Assembly: GCF_963678635.1 (NCBI RefSeq)
Contig: NC_087065.1
Location: forward strand, 54,092,397 to 54,156,396
Length of the DNA: 64,000 nt
Source of the DNA: Symsagittifera roscoffensis
Lineage: Eukaryota; Xenacoelomorpha; Acoela; Convolutidae
Direction of reading: 5' to 3'
In this document: positions 1-11,440 of the stretch, piece by piece
Layout: the number at the start of each line of letters is the position of its first letter
How positions within the stretch are numbered: the stretch's first letter is position 1
Program-made: the position numbers and the translations under genes
Notes under the pieces: generated by a model
Seen by the model: only the letters and a program-made list of their open reading frames with translations
Told to the model about the DNA's origin: nothing
Database searches by the model: none

Positions 1-3000
1 CATTAGGTAAAAAAATTTTACATAGGGATCATTAGGTGTAAATATTTACATATGGATCATTAGGTATAAAAATTTTCCATAGGGATCATTAGGTATAAGT
101 ATTTTACATATGGATCATTAGGTATAATTATTTACATAGGGATCATTAGCTATAAAAACTATACATAGGGATCATTAGGTATAAATTTTTTACATAGGGA
201 TCATTAGGTATAAGTTTTTTTACATAGGGATCATTAGGTATAAAAACTTTACAGAGGGATCATTGGGTATAAATATTTACATGGTGATCATTAGGTATAA
301 TTATTTTAAATAGGGATCATTAGGTATAAAAACTTTACATAGGGATCATTAGGTATAAATATTTTACATAGGGATCATTAGGTATAAGTATTTTACATAG
401 GGATCATTAGGTATAATTATTTACATAGGGATCATTAGCTATAAAAAACTATACATAGGGATCATTAGGTATAAATTTTTTACATAGGGATCATTAGGTA
501 TAAGTATTTTACATAGGGATCATTAGGTATAATTATTTACATAGGGATCATTAGCTATAAAAACTATACATAGGGATCATTAGGTATAAATTTTTTACAT
601 AGGGATCATTAGGTATAAGATTTTTACATAGGGATCATTAGGTATAAAAACTTTACAGAGGGATCATTGGCTATAAAATATTTACATAGTGATCATTAGG
701 TATAATTATTTTACATAGGGATCATTAGGTATAAAAACTTTACATAGGGATCATTAGGTATAAGTTTTTTACATAGGGATCATTATGTATAAATTTTCTA
801 CATAGGGATCATTAGGTATAAAAATTTTACATAGGGATCATTAGGTATAAAAGTTTTACATAGGGATCATTAGGTATAAAATTTCTACATAGGGATCATT
901 AGGTATAAATATTTTACATAGGGATCATTAGGTATAAATATTTTACATAGGGATCATTAGGTATAAAATTTTTACATAGGGATCATTATGTATAAATTTT
1001 TTTCATAGGGATCATTAGGTATAAAAATTTTACATAGGGATCATTAGGTATAAAAGTTTTACATAGGGATCATTAGGTATAAAATTTCTACATAGGGATC
1101 ATTAGGTATAAAAATTTTACATAGGGATCATTAGGTATAAAAGTTTTACATAGGGATCATTAGGTATAAAATTTCTACATAGGGATCATTAGGTATAAAT
1201 ATTTTACATAGGGATCATTAGCTATAAATATTTTACATAGGGATCATTAGGTGTAAAATTTTTACATAGGGATCATTATGTATAAATTTTTTTCATAGGG
1301 ATCATTAGGTATAAAAACTTTACATAGGGATCATTAGGTATAAATTTTTTACATAGGGATCATTATGTATAAATTTTCTACATAGGGATCATTAGGTATA
1401 AAAATTTTACATAGGGATCATTAGGTATAAAAGTTTTACATAGGGATCATTAGGTATAAAATTTCTACATAGGGATCGTTAGGTATAAATATTTTACATA
1501 GGGATCATTAGGTATAAATATTTTACATAGGGATCATTAGGTATAAAAGTTTTACATAGGGATCATTAGGTATAAAATTTCTACATAGGGATCATTAGGT
1601 ATAAATATTTTACATAGGGATCATTAGGTATAAATATTTTACATAGGGATCATTAGGTATAAAATTTCTACATAGGGATCATTAGGTATAAATATTTTAC
1701 ATGGGGATCATTAGGTATAAATATTTTACATAGGGATCATTAGGTATAAATATTTTACATAGGGATCATTAGGTATAGATATTTACATAGGGATCATTAG
1801 GTATAAATTTTTTACATAGGGATGATTAGGTATAAATTTTTTACATAGGGATCATTAGGTAAAAATTTTTTACATAGGGATCATTAGGTATAAAAATTTT
1901 ACATAGGGATCATTAGGTATAAAAATTTTCCACAGGGATCATTAGGTTTAATTTTTTTACATAGGGATCATTAGGTATAAGTATTTTACATAGGGATCAT
2001 TAGGTATAATTATTTACATAGGGATCATTAGCTATAAAAACTATACATAGGGATCATTAGGTATAAATTTTTTACATAGGGATCATTAGGTATAAGATTT
2101 TTACATAGGGATCATTAGGTATAAAAACTTTACAGAGGGATCATTGGGTTTAAATATTTACATAGTGATCATTAGGTATAATTATTTTACATAGGGATCA
2201 TTAGGTATAAAAACTTTACATAGGGATCATTAGGTATAAATTTTTTACATAGGGATCATTATGTAAAAATTTTCTACATAGGGATCATTAGGTATAAAAA
2301 TTTTACATAGGGATCATTAGGTATAAAAGTTTTACATAGGGATCATTAGGTATAAATATTTTACATAGGGATCATTAGGTATAAAAGTTTTACATAGGGA
2401 TCATTAGGTATAAAATTTCTACATAGGGATCATTAGGTATAAATATTTTACATAGGGATCATTAGGTATAAATATTTTACATAGGGATCATTAGGTATAA
2501 AATTTTTACATAGGGATCATTATGTATAATTTTTTTTCATAGGGATCATTAGGTATAAAAATTTTACATAGGGATCATTAGGTATAAATTTTTTACATAG
2601 GGATCATTAGGTATAAAAACTTTACATAGGGATCATTAGGTATAAATTTTTTATATAGGGATCATTATGTATAAATTTTCTACATAGGGATCATTAGGTA
2701 TAAAAATTTTACATAGGGATCATTAGGTATAAAAGTTTTACATAGGGATCATTAGGTATAAAATTTCTACATAGGGATCATTAGGTATAAATATTTTACA
2801 TGGGGATCATTAGGTATAAATATTTTACATAGGGATCATTAGGTATAAATATTTTACATAGGGATCATTAGGTATAGATATTTACATAGGGATCATTAGG
2901 TATAAATTTTTTACATAGGGATGATTAGGTATAAATTTTTTACATAGGGATCATTAGGTAAAAATATTTACATAGGGATCATTAGGTATAAAAATTTTAC

Positions 3001-3795
3001 ATAGGGATCATTAGGTATAAAAATTTTCCACAGGGATCATTAGGTTTAATTTTTTTACATAGGGATCATTAGGTATAAATTTTTACATAGGGATCATTAG
3101 GTATAATTTTTTTACATAGGGATCATTAGGTATAAATATTTTACATAGGGATCATTAGGTATAAATTTCTTACATAGGGATCATTATGTATAAATTTTCT
3201 GCATAGGGATCATTAGGTATAAAAATTTTACATAGGGATCATTAGGTATAAAAGTTTTACATAGGGATCATTAGGTATAAAATTTCTACATAGGGATCAT
3301 TAGGTATAAATATTTTACATAGGGATCATTAGGTATAAAATTTTTACATAGGGATCATTATGTATAAATTTTTTACATAGGGATCATTAGGTATAAAAAT
3401 TTTACATAGGGATCATTTGGTATAAATTTTTTACATAGGGATCATTAGGTATAAAAAAATTTACATAGGGATCATTAGGTATAAATATTTTACATGGGGA
3501 TCATTAGGTATAAATATTTTACATAGGGATCATTAGGTATAAATATTTTACATAGGGATCATTAGGTATAGATATTTTATATAGGGATCATTAGGTATAA
3601 ATTTTTTACATAGGGATCATTAGGTATAAATTTTTTACATAGGGATCATTAGGTAAAAATTTTTTACATAGGGATCATTAGGTATAAAAATTTTACATAG
3701 GGATCATTAGGTATAAAAATTTTCCACAGGGATCATTAGGTTTAATTTTTTTACATAGGGATCATTAGGTATAAATATTTTACATAGGGATCATT
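1..3795. repeat. Satellite array, unit about 29 bp
   Basis: Tandem array of about 130 head-to-tail units, mostly 28-30 bp. Each unit has a strongly conserved core, CATAGGGATCATTAGGTATA, followed by a 7-9 bp AT-rich spacer that varies (ATATTTTA, AAACTTTA, GTTTTTTA and others). The array starts at base 1, so it continues outside the window. Variant units recur in the same order. A block near 1670-1960, including a rare GATGATT core variant, reappears near 2765-3060 about 1.1 kb later and in part near 3480-3750, which shows higher-order duplication. A centromeric or heterochromatic role is possible, but nothing in the sequence proves it. Confidence 0.97.
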
Positions 3796-3975
3796 AAGTA
3801 AATAAATTTGAAAAAAAAACTGAAAAAAAGTTTGAAAAAAAAATTTGAAAAAAAAATTGAAAAAAAATTTGAAAAAAGTTTGAAAAAAAATTTGAAAAAA
3901 AAAAATTGAAAAAAAATTTGAAAAAAAATTTTTTTTTAGAAATTTTTGGATGAAAAAAATTTTTGGAAAAATTTT
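3796..3975. repeat. A-rich simple repeat interrupting the satellite
   Basis: Purine-rich stretch of repeated TTTGAAAAAAAA-like units, period about 13-17 bp, between two blocks of the satellite. It looks like slippage-derived simple sequence. No coding or regulatory signal was seen. Confidence 0.9.
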
Positions 3976-4135
3976 TACATAGGGATCATTAGGTATAAAT
4001 ATTTTACATAGGGATCATTAGGTATAAATATTTACATAGGGATCATTAGGTATAAATATTTACATAGGGATCATTAGGTATAATCTATACCCAATGATCC
4101 CTGTAGGGATCACCCCCCCCCCCCCCCGACTTCAG
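3976..4135. repeat. Terminal satellite units and poly-C junction
   Basis: About four more satellite units follow the A-rich tract. The array then ends in a short inverted partial unit (CCAATGATCCCT then GTAGGGATCA) and a run of about 15 C. After this the sequence is unique, so this is the array boundary. Confidence 0.9.
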
Positions 4136-7100
4136 TGTCGTATATCTATACTACTGATATATTAAACTTAAATATTTGAGCGTGCAATCTACAATAGAGT
4201 ATATGAATACCTCGATTTCTTTTTCGTTAATTTATGTAAGGCAATTTGGTTTCCAAACTGATTAGTTTTAATGATGAAATTTAACGAAAGAAATTGCCTG
4301 GATAAAAGCAAGTCCTGTAAAAGAACTTTACAGGACTTGATTTCAAAAGGGCGCTTAAAATTTTTAACCATCAGATCTTGTTTAGTAACCTAAAATTTAA
4401 AAAAAACTTGTTTTAGCTCACAAGTTACATAAAAAGTGCATGCATTTAGTTCAATTTTGTCACCCTCAACATTCTTAGCAGGAAGTTAAAAGAGATTTCT
4501 GCGAGGATCCATTCTTGGGACGCTCCCAAGTTTTGCAGCTTTTGCGTAGTTTTCCTTTTTGCAGGTTTTTGCAAGTTTCAATAAAGGAAAAAAAACTTTG
4601 AGCCAATGGCTAAATTATTACATATTATATTTAAAAGTGGATAAGAAAATTTCAGCCAGTGCTAATCCAGTGGTTCCAATTCTCTTCTACAAATGAACAA
4701 GTTGTCGAAAAAAATGCTAAAACGTGTGAATATCTTAGTGATTATGTGGATGTTAAACTTTTATTTATTGTTCACATAGGTTGTTCACGCAGAGTGAGAT
4801 CAATTCGAGAATGCGTCAATACGTTCTAATTACAATTTTACTTGACTTTTATAGGTCAAACTTTAAATTTTTTTTGCAATTTGATTTTCTTGTCTATGGT
4901 GCACTAGCTATACACAGTTAATGCGACTACTAATTTACAAAAAAAAAATGTTTACTTTTTTTCAAAATAAATTGTGACAGCATTTGACCGTATTATTTTA
5001 TTTAAAAACTCTTAGTGTGCACAGTATTTTTTCTAACGTGTTATGAAAGCTCATTCTACAATCCCTTCATTGTCTATAATGCGGAACTTTTTTGAGTAAT
5101 CATTTTCAGTTCAATGCTTTTCAGTTTGATGAAATTTCTCAGTCTAAAAAACAATTTTACAGGAATTTCATTAAGTTTTTATATCTGACTATTTAAAAAC
5201 CTTGTTTAAACTTACTCACTGGTTACTGCCACTCAATCTCAGTTAAGTGCCAAGAGTCTAATTAGCATCCATCCAATTTTAATGCTGTCAAGAAGATCTT
5301 AGATGCAAAGTGCAGTCATTAGAAGCAGTAACCTCAAAATGAATCAGTTCAAGTTTTCTTTTGAACCAAATAAGGAGGCCACGACAAGGGAAATTCACAA
5401 CTGCTAATTTTTTTGGATGATTATTTTTTTTTTGATAATTCGACATCATAGCCAGCTTCATTTAATAGTCCGTTTTCAATAGTTTTCGCTTTTGCTATAG
5501 AGGTGCGATGTTTTTGCTTCTTTTCCTTAATGAGTTTAAATTTTTATAACTTTGAAATTTTCAGTTGTCCGCTCAGAGTTGCCTACTCATAATTTTGTTA
5601 TGTACAATGCTGTTTGATTGCTTTGATGAAAATTTTAGTTTTTTGCATGCATAAAAAATGACGATTGAAAACGTATGGTTCTTTTTTGAATATTTAACTG
5701 ATCCAAAAAGTTTCCGCTCAATCGGTGAATGCTTAGAATTTAAAAATAAGTGGTTTGGGAACCCTTTAGTTTGGGGAAATTTTTAATTTGCATAGCTTCA
5801 TTCGGCCCTAAACATCGTCACATCTAAAAAAGATATGAAGGAAAAAAGCTTTTTTTTTTCAAATATGTTTTTTTTTTACTTGCACCTTTTCAACCCAACA
5901 AACAGAAAACATTAACAGAAGTAAATATTGAAAAAAAATTGGCATTTTTGTTACAAAAAACTAATGGGTTAGAATTTTAAAAAATGCTTTCTTATATAAT
6001 TTGATATATTAAACAATCAATTCAACTATCTCGCATTTATTGTTGCAATATTTTGACAATATTTCGCAACACAACCATAAGATCTTTCAACCACCATTTA
6101 CAAAAAGCAGATTTTTAAAAGTATGTTCTCAATGAATGCTTTTTTACTTCTTCTCTCACAAAATTTGACAATCAACCTCAGAAATCTTTATCCAGATTGG
6201 AATTTACAAGCTTACGCTGGGGAAAAAGTAACAAACAATTCTGAAAATGTTAATCTGTATGTATGAAAAAATCATCTCACCAAAAGTTGTACTTGGAAAG
6301 TCGATCCTTTTTGCCTTCTATCATGTTCTCTTTTTCAGCCGCCAATTTGAGGAAACTCTCCGCATTTTTTGCATTGTTGTCGTTGTCTTCGCCTAGAATT
6401 TTGTGCTGTAGTGCCGCATCTGATAGACGAAAATGTTCGTAATAGCTTCTTTATTTAGTTATTTCTAACACCGAGTAAACAAAAAAGTAGTCTTACACTT
6501 TAATATACGGGGCCTTCAAAAAATGCAAGTCATACAATTTCATGCTGTGGAAAATGTTGAACTGGCAAATGTTTAAAAGAGCATATTTTTTTAACAACAA
6601 AAAATTGAGTATGAGGACTTTCATAGTTCATACACAAAATTTTGTGCTATTAAAGCTATTTTTAGAGACTTCCAATTGTTTCCGATATTTTTTGCCTGCA
6701 AAGTTGTGCTTTTCTACCTATAACGTAGTCCAGAGACAGTCTTTTCACAAAAATAAAAACAAAGTCAGAATGTGTTTGGTGTGATACCATACACAAATAG
6801 CCTTACCCAAGCATTTACAGCTTTTTCACGTAATTATATGTGAAACGTAAAAAGTACTAGCATAACAACGTCTGAACGAACTCGATTTCATACGATGAGA
6901 AAGGTTCAGCTACGCGCTTTCCTACAACGCTAAAATGCTTGTGGCAGAGTTATCAGATAATTTTAAAGAGGTAGTAATGAGTGCTTGCTCCAAAATTTTT
7001 GAATTGCTTGACTAGCCTTTTTTATTGTGATTTTTCTGTTTCTTTCACTTCCATCATATTTTCATTAGTTATTAAAAGATCAAAATATTTAGATATTTTT

Positions 7101-7153
7101 GTGATGAATATGCACTTTTCTAGTTTTTTTTCTACAAAAATTATGTTCCAATT
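4136..7153. other. Non-coding AT-rich stretch, nothing recognised
   Basis: About 3 kb of AT-rich sequence with no long open frame, splice-consistent exon, RNA gene or clear repeat that I could identify. The open frames here are short and of biased composition. Confidence 0.6.
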
Positions 7154-7161
7154 GGCCTCTT

Positions 7162-7719
7162 GGGTCTTATGCACAAAACGGCCCAGAATAATTGTTTCTA
7201 CATCTTGATCTTTAGTCAATACATGGTTGAATCTGATTGGTTCATTAGCCATCCAAATGCAAACAACATGGTCCGCACCTTACGCGGTCAAACCCGGGTT
7301 GACCAAAATGTGCAACCATACGTCGCACCATGCATGGTTCCATGGAAGCCATAAAAAATTGCCGACGTATTTTTATGTTAAAATAACTGTGCACTGGATA
7401 GGCAGTGAATTTAAAGCAGATAAAATTATTGGCCGAAATTATCAGAAACGATAGAAGTTTTTTTTTGGTTGAAACCATTTTACTTCTTTGGGCATAATTT
7501 CTCAAAAAAAAAACGAGAATTAGTTTTTTTACTTGACTAAGATTCGCATTTTCAATTACTTCGGATAATATTTTTTTTTCTGCTGGAACAATTGGCTGAC
7601 ATACCTGACCATGTTTCTTGAATTTGATTGGCTAATATTAGTTAAGCAAATTCTGCCGCATTATTTTAGCTAAAAAGATATAGAGATTTTGATTTTGGGC
7701 CGTTTTGTGCATAAGACCA
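7162..7719. mobile_element. Non-autonomous DNA transposon (MITE), 558 bp
   Basis: The ends are inverted repeats: GGTCTTATGCACAAAACGGC from 7163 matches the reverse complement of the segment ending at 7718, about 22 bp in all. The element is flanked by a perfect direct repeat GGCCTCTT at 7154-7161 and 7720-7727. An 8-bp target duplication is typical of hAT-like elements, though P and Merlin elements can also give 8-9 bp. It contains no transposase frame. The interior carries a CCCGGGTTGACC motif seen elsewhere in the window. Confidence 0.85.
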
Positions 7720-7727
7720 GGCCTCTT

Positions 7728-8112
7728 TGACTATGACTGTCAAATATGCCTAATTTCCGTTTTTTTCGCTTAGATTTTTTATGATACCCAACAGAAAAAA
7801 CGACAATTGAAATTTTTTTTTGATTTTTTAAGACTGGTCGGAAAACTTTGTGCTATTTGCAGAGTAACCGGCTGTGTTTGTTAACAATTGTTATTGTTTG
7901 TTTTTTCATTTTTTCATCATGTAAATGCTCGCATCACAGACACTTGGGTAAGATTCCTATAAAATTTGATACAGATTTTTTTTCTCAGTTTCTTATCAAA
8001 AGACTTGAACATGGATTATAAAAACAAAATTTTGTCAACGTAGGCCATATGAAATGATCAATGAGATAATTTTTCGAGTTTTTTTAAGACAATTTTGAGA
8101 GAGTAATTTAAT
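7728..8112. other. Non-coding AT-rich stretch
   Basis: AT-rich spacer between two repeat elements. No gene or repeat was recognised. Confidence 0.6.
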
Positions 8113-8455
8113 TCAGGGGCGGATTTAGGGGGCGGGGCGGGGGTTGGGGGTGGACGCCCCTTCTCCCTCAGGGATTCGACCCCCTGTCGACCCAAAGGAT
8201 CCCCCTTTGTACTAATTTGAGATATCCATATTTGGTGAGGGACCCTAAAAACTTTCTAAAGGCGCCTTTGGCGCCAATATATACTGATTTTGAGGGATTT
8301 TTTTGGTCAAATATTTCCAAAAAGTACTTAAAACGCTTTTTTGAACTTGTTTTTCTTTCCAAACTTTTGCCTGCGGCGCAGAAAATTTAACCAAAAGAGG
8401 GTCCTCTTAGTACTTTGGGAGAGCTCGGAAAATTAATTCGGTCGACAAATCTTTT
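8113..8455 (+). mobile_element. Dispersed repeat, GGCGGATTTAGG family, copy 1
   Basis: Begins CAGGGGCGGATTTAGGGGG and carries the family landmarks in order: a CTCAGGGATTCGACCCCCT segment, the palindrome GGCGCCTTTGGCGCC near 8260, TTTTGCCTGCGGCGCAGAAA near 8365, and a GGTCGAC end near 8440. The same landmarks recur near 41.4, 43.1, 51.8, 56.3 and 62.5 kb. It contains no coding capacity. The superfamily is not assigned. Confidence 0.75.
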
Positions 8456-8469
8456 GAACCACAAGTTTT

Positions 8470-8780
8470 GCTTGTTATTGTGTGTGTTTGTGTTTGTGTG
8501 TGTAAATAAGTATATATTTTCACCACGTATATTCTCATTCCTAACCCTCTGTTTCCAGGTTTCCCACCCATACATATTTCTTACATCTTCTCAGCTCCTT
8601 CATATTCCCTCGCGTATACCCTAACCCTAACCCTAAACCTCATAGCCTCATATTTAAAAACTCCACCCCCACCCCACACTACACTGTGAAACAGACACAC
8701 ACACACACACATAGACACTCATATTCATATGGACTTTTATGCACACACAAAAATATTTTTACACACTTAAATTTATATAT
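8470..8780. repeat. TG/CA microsatellites and interstitial telomeric repeat
   Basis: A TG-rich tract lies at about 8478-8502. A CCCTAACCCTAACCCTAAAC tract lies at about 8617-8638, which is the TTAGGG-type metazoan telomere motif on the minus strand. A CA microsatellite lies at about 8695-8711. No subtelomeric gene family is visible beside them. Confidence 0.85.
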
Positions 8781-11440
8781 TTACATCTTTATTTATATTT
8801 TTGTTCTGACCATTGAAAATGGAGGAGGAACTTCCTATTCGGCAGTTTTAACTTTTTTTCTTCTTGTTCTCCACGCAAAACCAGCTATCAGAATTAATCA
8901 TCGGACAAGTTTTAATTGATATATCATTATGAAGCCCTTTCAGATGGGCTTCAAACGACAATTAAGAACTTCAAAAAAATTTTCTTACTGCCGAAAAAAA
9001 CCGGTTTGAATTTTTTTGTTTTTGGTCTAAGTTTGATGTAATTAGTAAGGTAGTTAGTAATTGCAAAAGCTTACTCAAGAAACTTACGCAAAATATTTTG
9101 AAAAAATTTTTTGACATTTTTCCAAGTTTTTTTCCAATTGGACTAAGACAATCGCCTAAGTTCTAATTTTTCTTTCAAGTTTTTCATCACAACATGCAGA
9201 AAAAAAACAACAACAATTTGAGAAAGCATTTTAGTGCTTTTTTAAGACTGTTGGACAATTAGTTTACAACAAACATCTCATATTCAAATTTTATAACTTT
9301 ATTTATACTTTAACAAACTTGCTCCATGCTTAGCTTGAGAAAAATCAAACCACTCATTTTCGCCTTTTGAATAAAAAAGCCTTTGAGTGTCAATAAACAA
9401 TCTCAACGGGAACAATTGACTTCAGTCAGGCAATACAATCAATCCTCTTGATGGAATCAGATTTTTAGAAAGAAATAACCACCTAATGGACCACTTTTGT
9501 TTTGTTTGAAAAGAAGGTTTGAGAAAAAATGTTGTGTTTCAGACAAAACATCAAACTCATAAAGCGGTCAGGAACCTAGCCTTTTACTTGGGTAAAATTT
9601 TAGATGAGAAATCTCAGAAACTACGACTCATGCACCACGTCAGTAGAAGGGGGGCGAAAAACAAAATTTAACTTTTGCTTCCAAATATTTTGAGGTCTCC
9701 CTTAAGGACTTCAGTCGGCGCATAGCAGCCCTATCTCCCCATTTGAGTGATTCCACTGAAAATATCAGGCAATTCCTTTTTAATACTTTGTTATTTAAAT
9801 GTTGTTTGATTGTGAAAAGTTTGCTGTTATTTATTTTTCCTCGAAATCACTTTGCTTGACTGAATGACATAGCTACTTTTTTGATTGTTTTTTGGCCCTA
9901 TAAGGTTTTATAATCAAGTGGAAAATAAACCAGTGATTTTTACTCTATGAAGCGAGCACTTGTACATGATAGAAAAAGTTATTTTTAGAGCGAACAAAAT
10001 CTTAAAAAAATGGAAATTAGTTTCACATTAAAGAATTGTTCATTGATTACTTGCATTTCGTATTTTACGTATTTTCTGAGAAAACATTTTTAGCAAATTG
10101 TATTTTTCCTTTATTATAAAAAATTTGAAAATGGAAAATTGTTGTTAGTTTTTGTCCTCGAGATTTTTTGCATTTTGTATCCCACGCGTTTTTTTGCAAT
10201 AAGTTTAAGCAAATGGTTTCTTTTTCGGCTGCTCTCTTACCCGCTCTTATTCTTCTTTTTCTTCTTCTTATCATTTTCCTGCTGTCCTCCGCACAAAATT
10301 TAAAAACTTTATGCTTATTCTTCTTTTCAAAATTTCTTGAGTTGCCGACAGTATCACAAATCAGATCTCTTGTACTATAGGGAAAATGTGTAAGGCTTCC
10401 TATATTATAGCGACAATGTCTAAAGATCGGTCACGAAGTAGAGTGCTTGCTACACAGTTGAATTTTGAAGCTAGACGAAAAAGGAACTGATTTGCGTTCT
10501 TCTCAGTTTTGAATCCCTTGCAAAGTGCCCTCTCAAGGTTCTTTCGCAAAAAGTGTTCCACAAAGCTATCTTTGCTGGATAACAAAAAAAACGGATATTG
10601 TTGTAACAAAGTCGCTTAAATTGAATCGCCTGATTCTACTTAGGTAGGTGCCACTTCATTTATAACTACTGTTTGTATTTCAAGTTTTCTTAACTGAATA
10701 ATGACATTGTTCTTTCTTAAAGCGGAGTGCTTGATTAGACACTGTTTGAACTTGTCGAAGTTTTTGTGTCCTTCAAAGTGATTCCTGTGGCTGACTTTTT
10801 TGAAGATCTATCTGAAAGTTTTTTTTTCATAAGAACAAGAGTTTGTGATTTAATTCTAATACTGATTACTTAAGCACCAAACTTCTACTAGGTAACTGCT
10901 TCAAAAAAAATTATGAAAGCGATTAAAATCGTGAAGACCAGAGTTTACTTCTTCAATTGTTTTCAAATCAAATATATTAAACTAAGAGCGTTTTTTTATA
11001 ATTATTAATTAAACTTTGCTATGTTTTTTTCCCGTTTTTCACCTAGAACAGTATATCATTTGATGGTTGAGATCATTTACTTTTCCTTGTCAGTGAGCAT
11101 AATCTCTGCATCAAGCCAACAATTTCCTCTATTATTTCCATTGTTATATCATCTTTCACTTTTGGTACTGTCTTCTTGTTACGTTGATTTTACCTTGGTG
11201 AATTTTTGCGTTGTTACTATAATTGAAACAATTTACTCAAATGTGGAAACATATTTGTTTTTTTTTTGCAATATTTGCAAAGTGTCTTAAAATAGCAATT
11301 TATGGATGAAATTGGGTTTTGTTTTATTTTTTTGAAAAAATAAAGAACCCAGTCCAGTCTTACTAATGTTGTATTAATGTACGTAAACCTGAATAGTCAA
11401 ATAGTGTAGCAAAATTTTTCATCTACGTGTAGTGACTGAA
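8781..11440. other. Non-coding AT-rich stretch, nothing recognised
   Basis: No convincing exon, RNA gene or structured repeat was found. The open frames here, including an 89-codon plus-strand frame at 11021-11290, are T-rich and hydrophobic and have no splice context. Confidence 0.5.

Noticed and set aside
1-4095. Could the satellite be a CRISPR array, given a conserved core and variable spacers?
   Set aside because: The spacers are only 7-9 bp, AT-rich and drawn from a few forms. The surrounding DNA is eukaryotic with spliced genes, and there are no cas genes.
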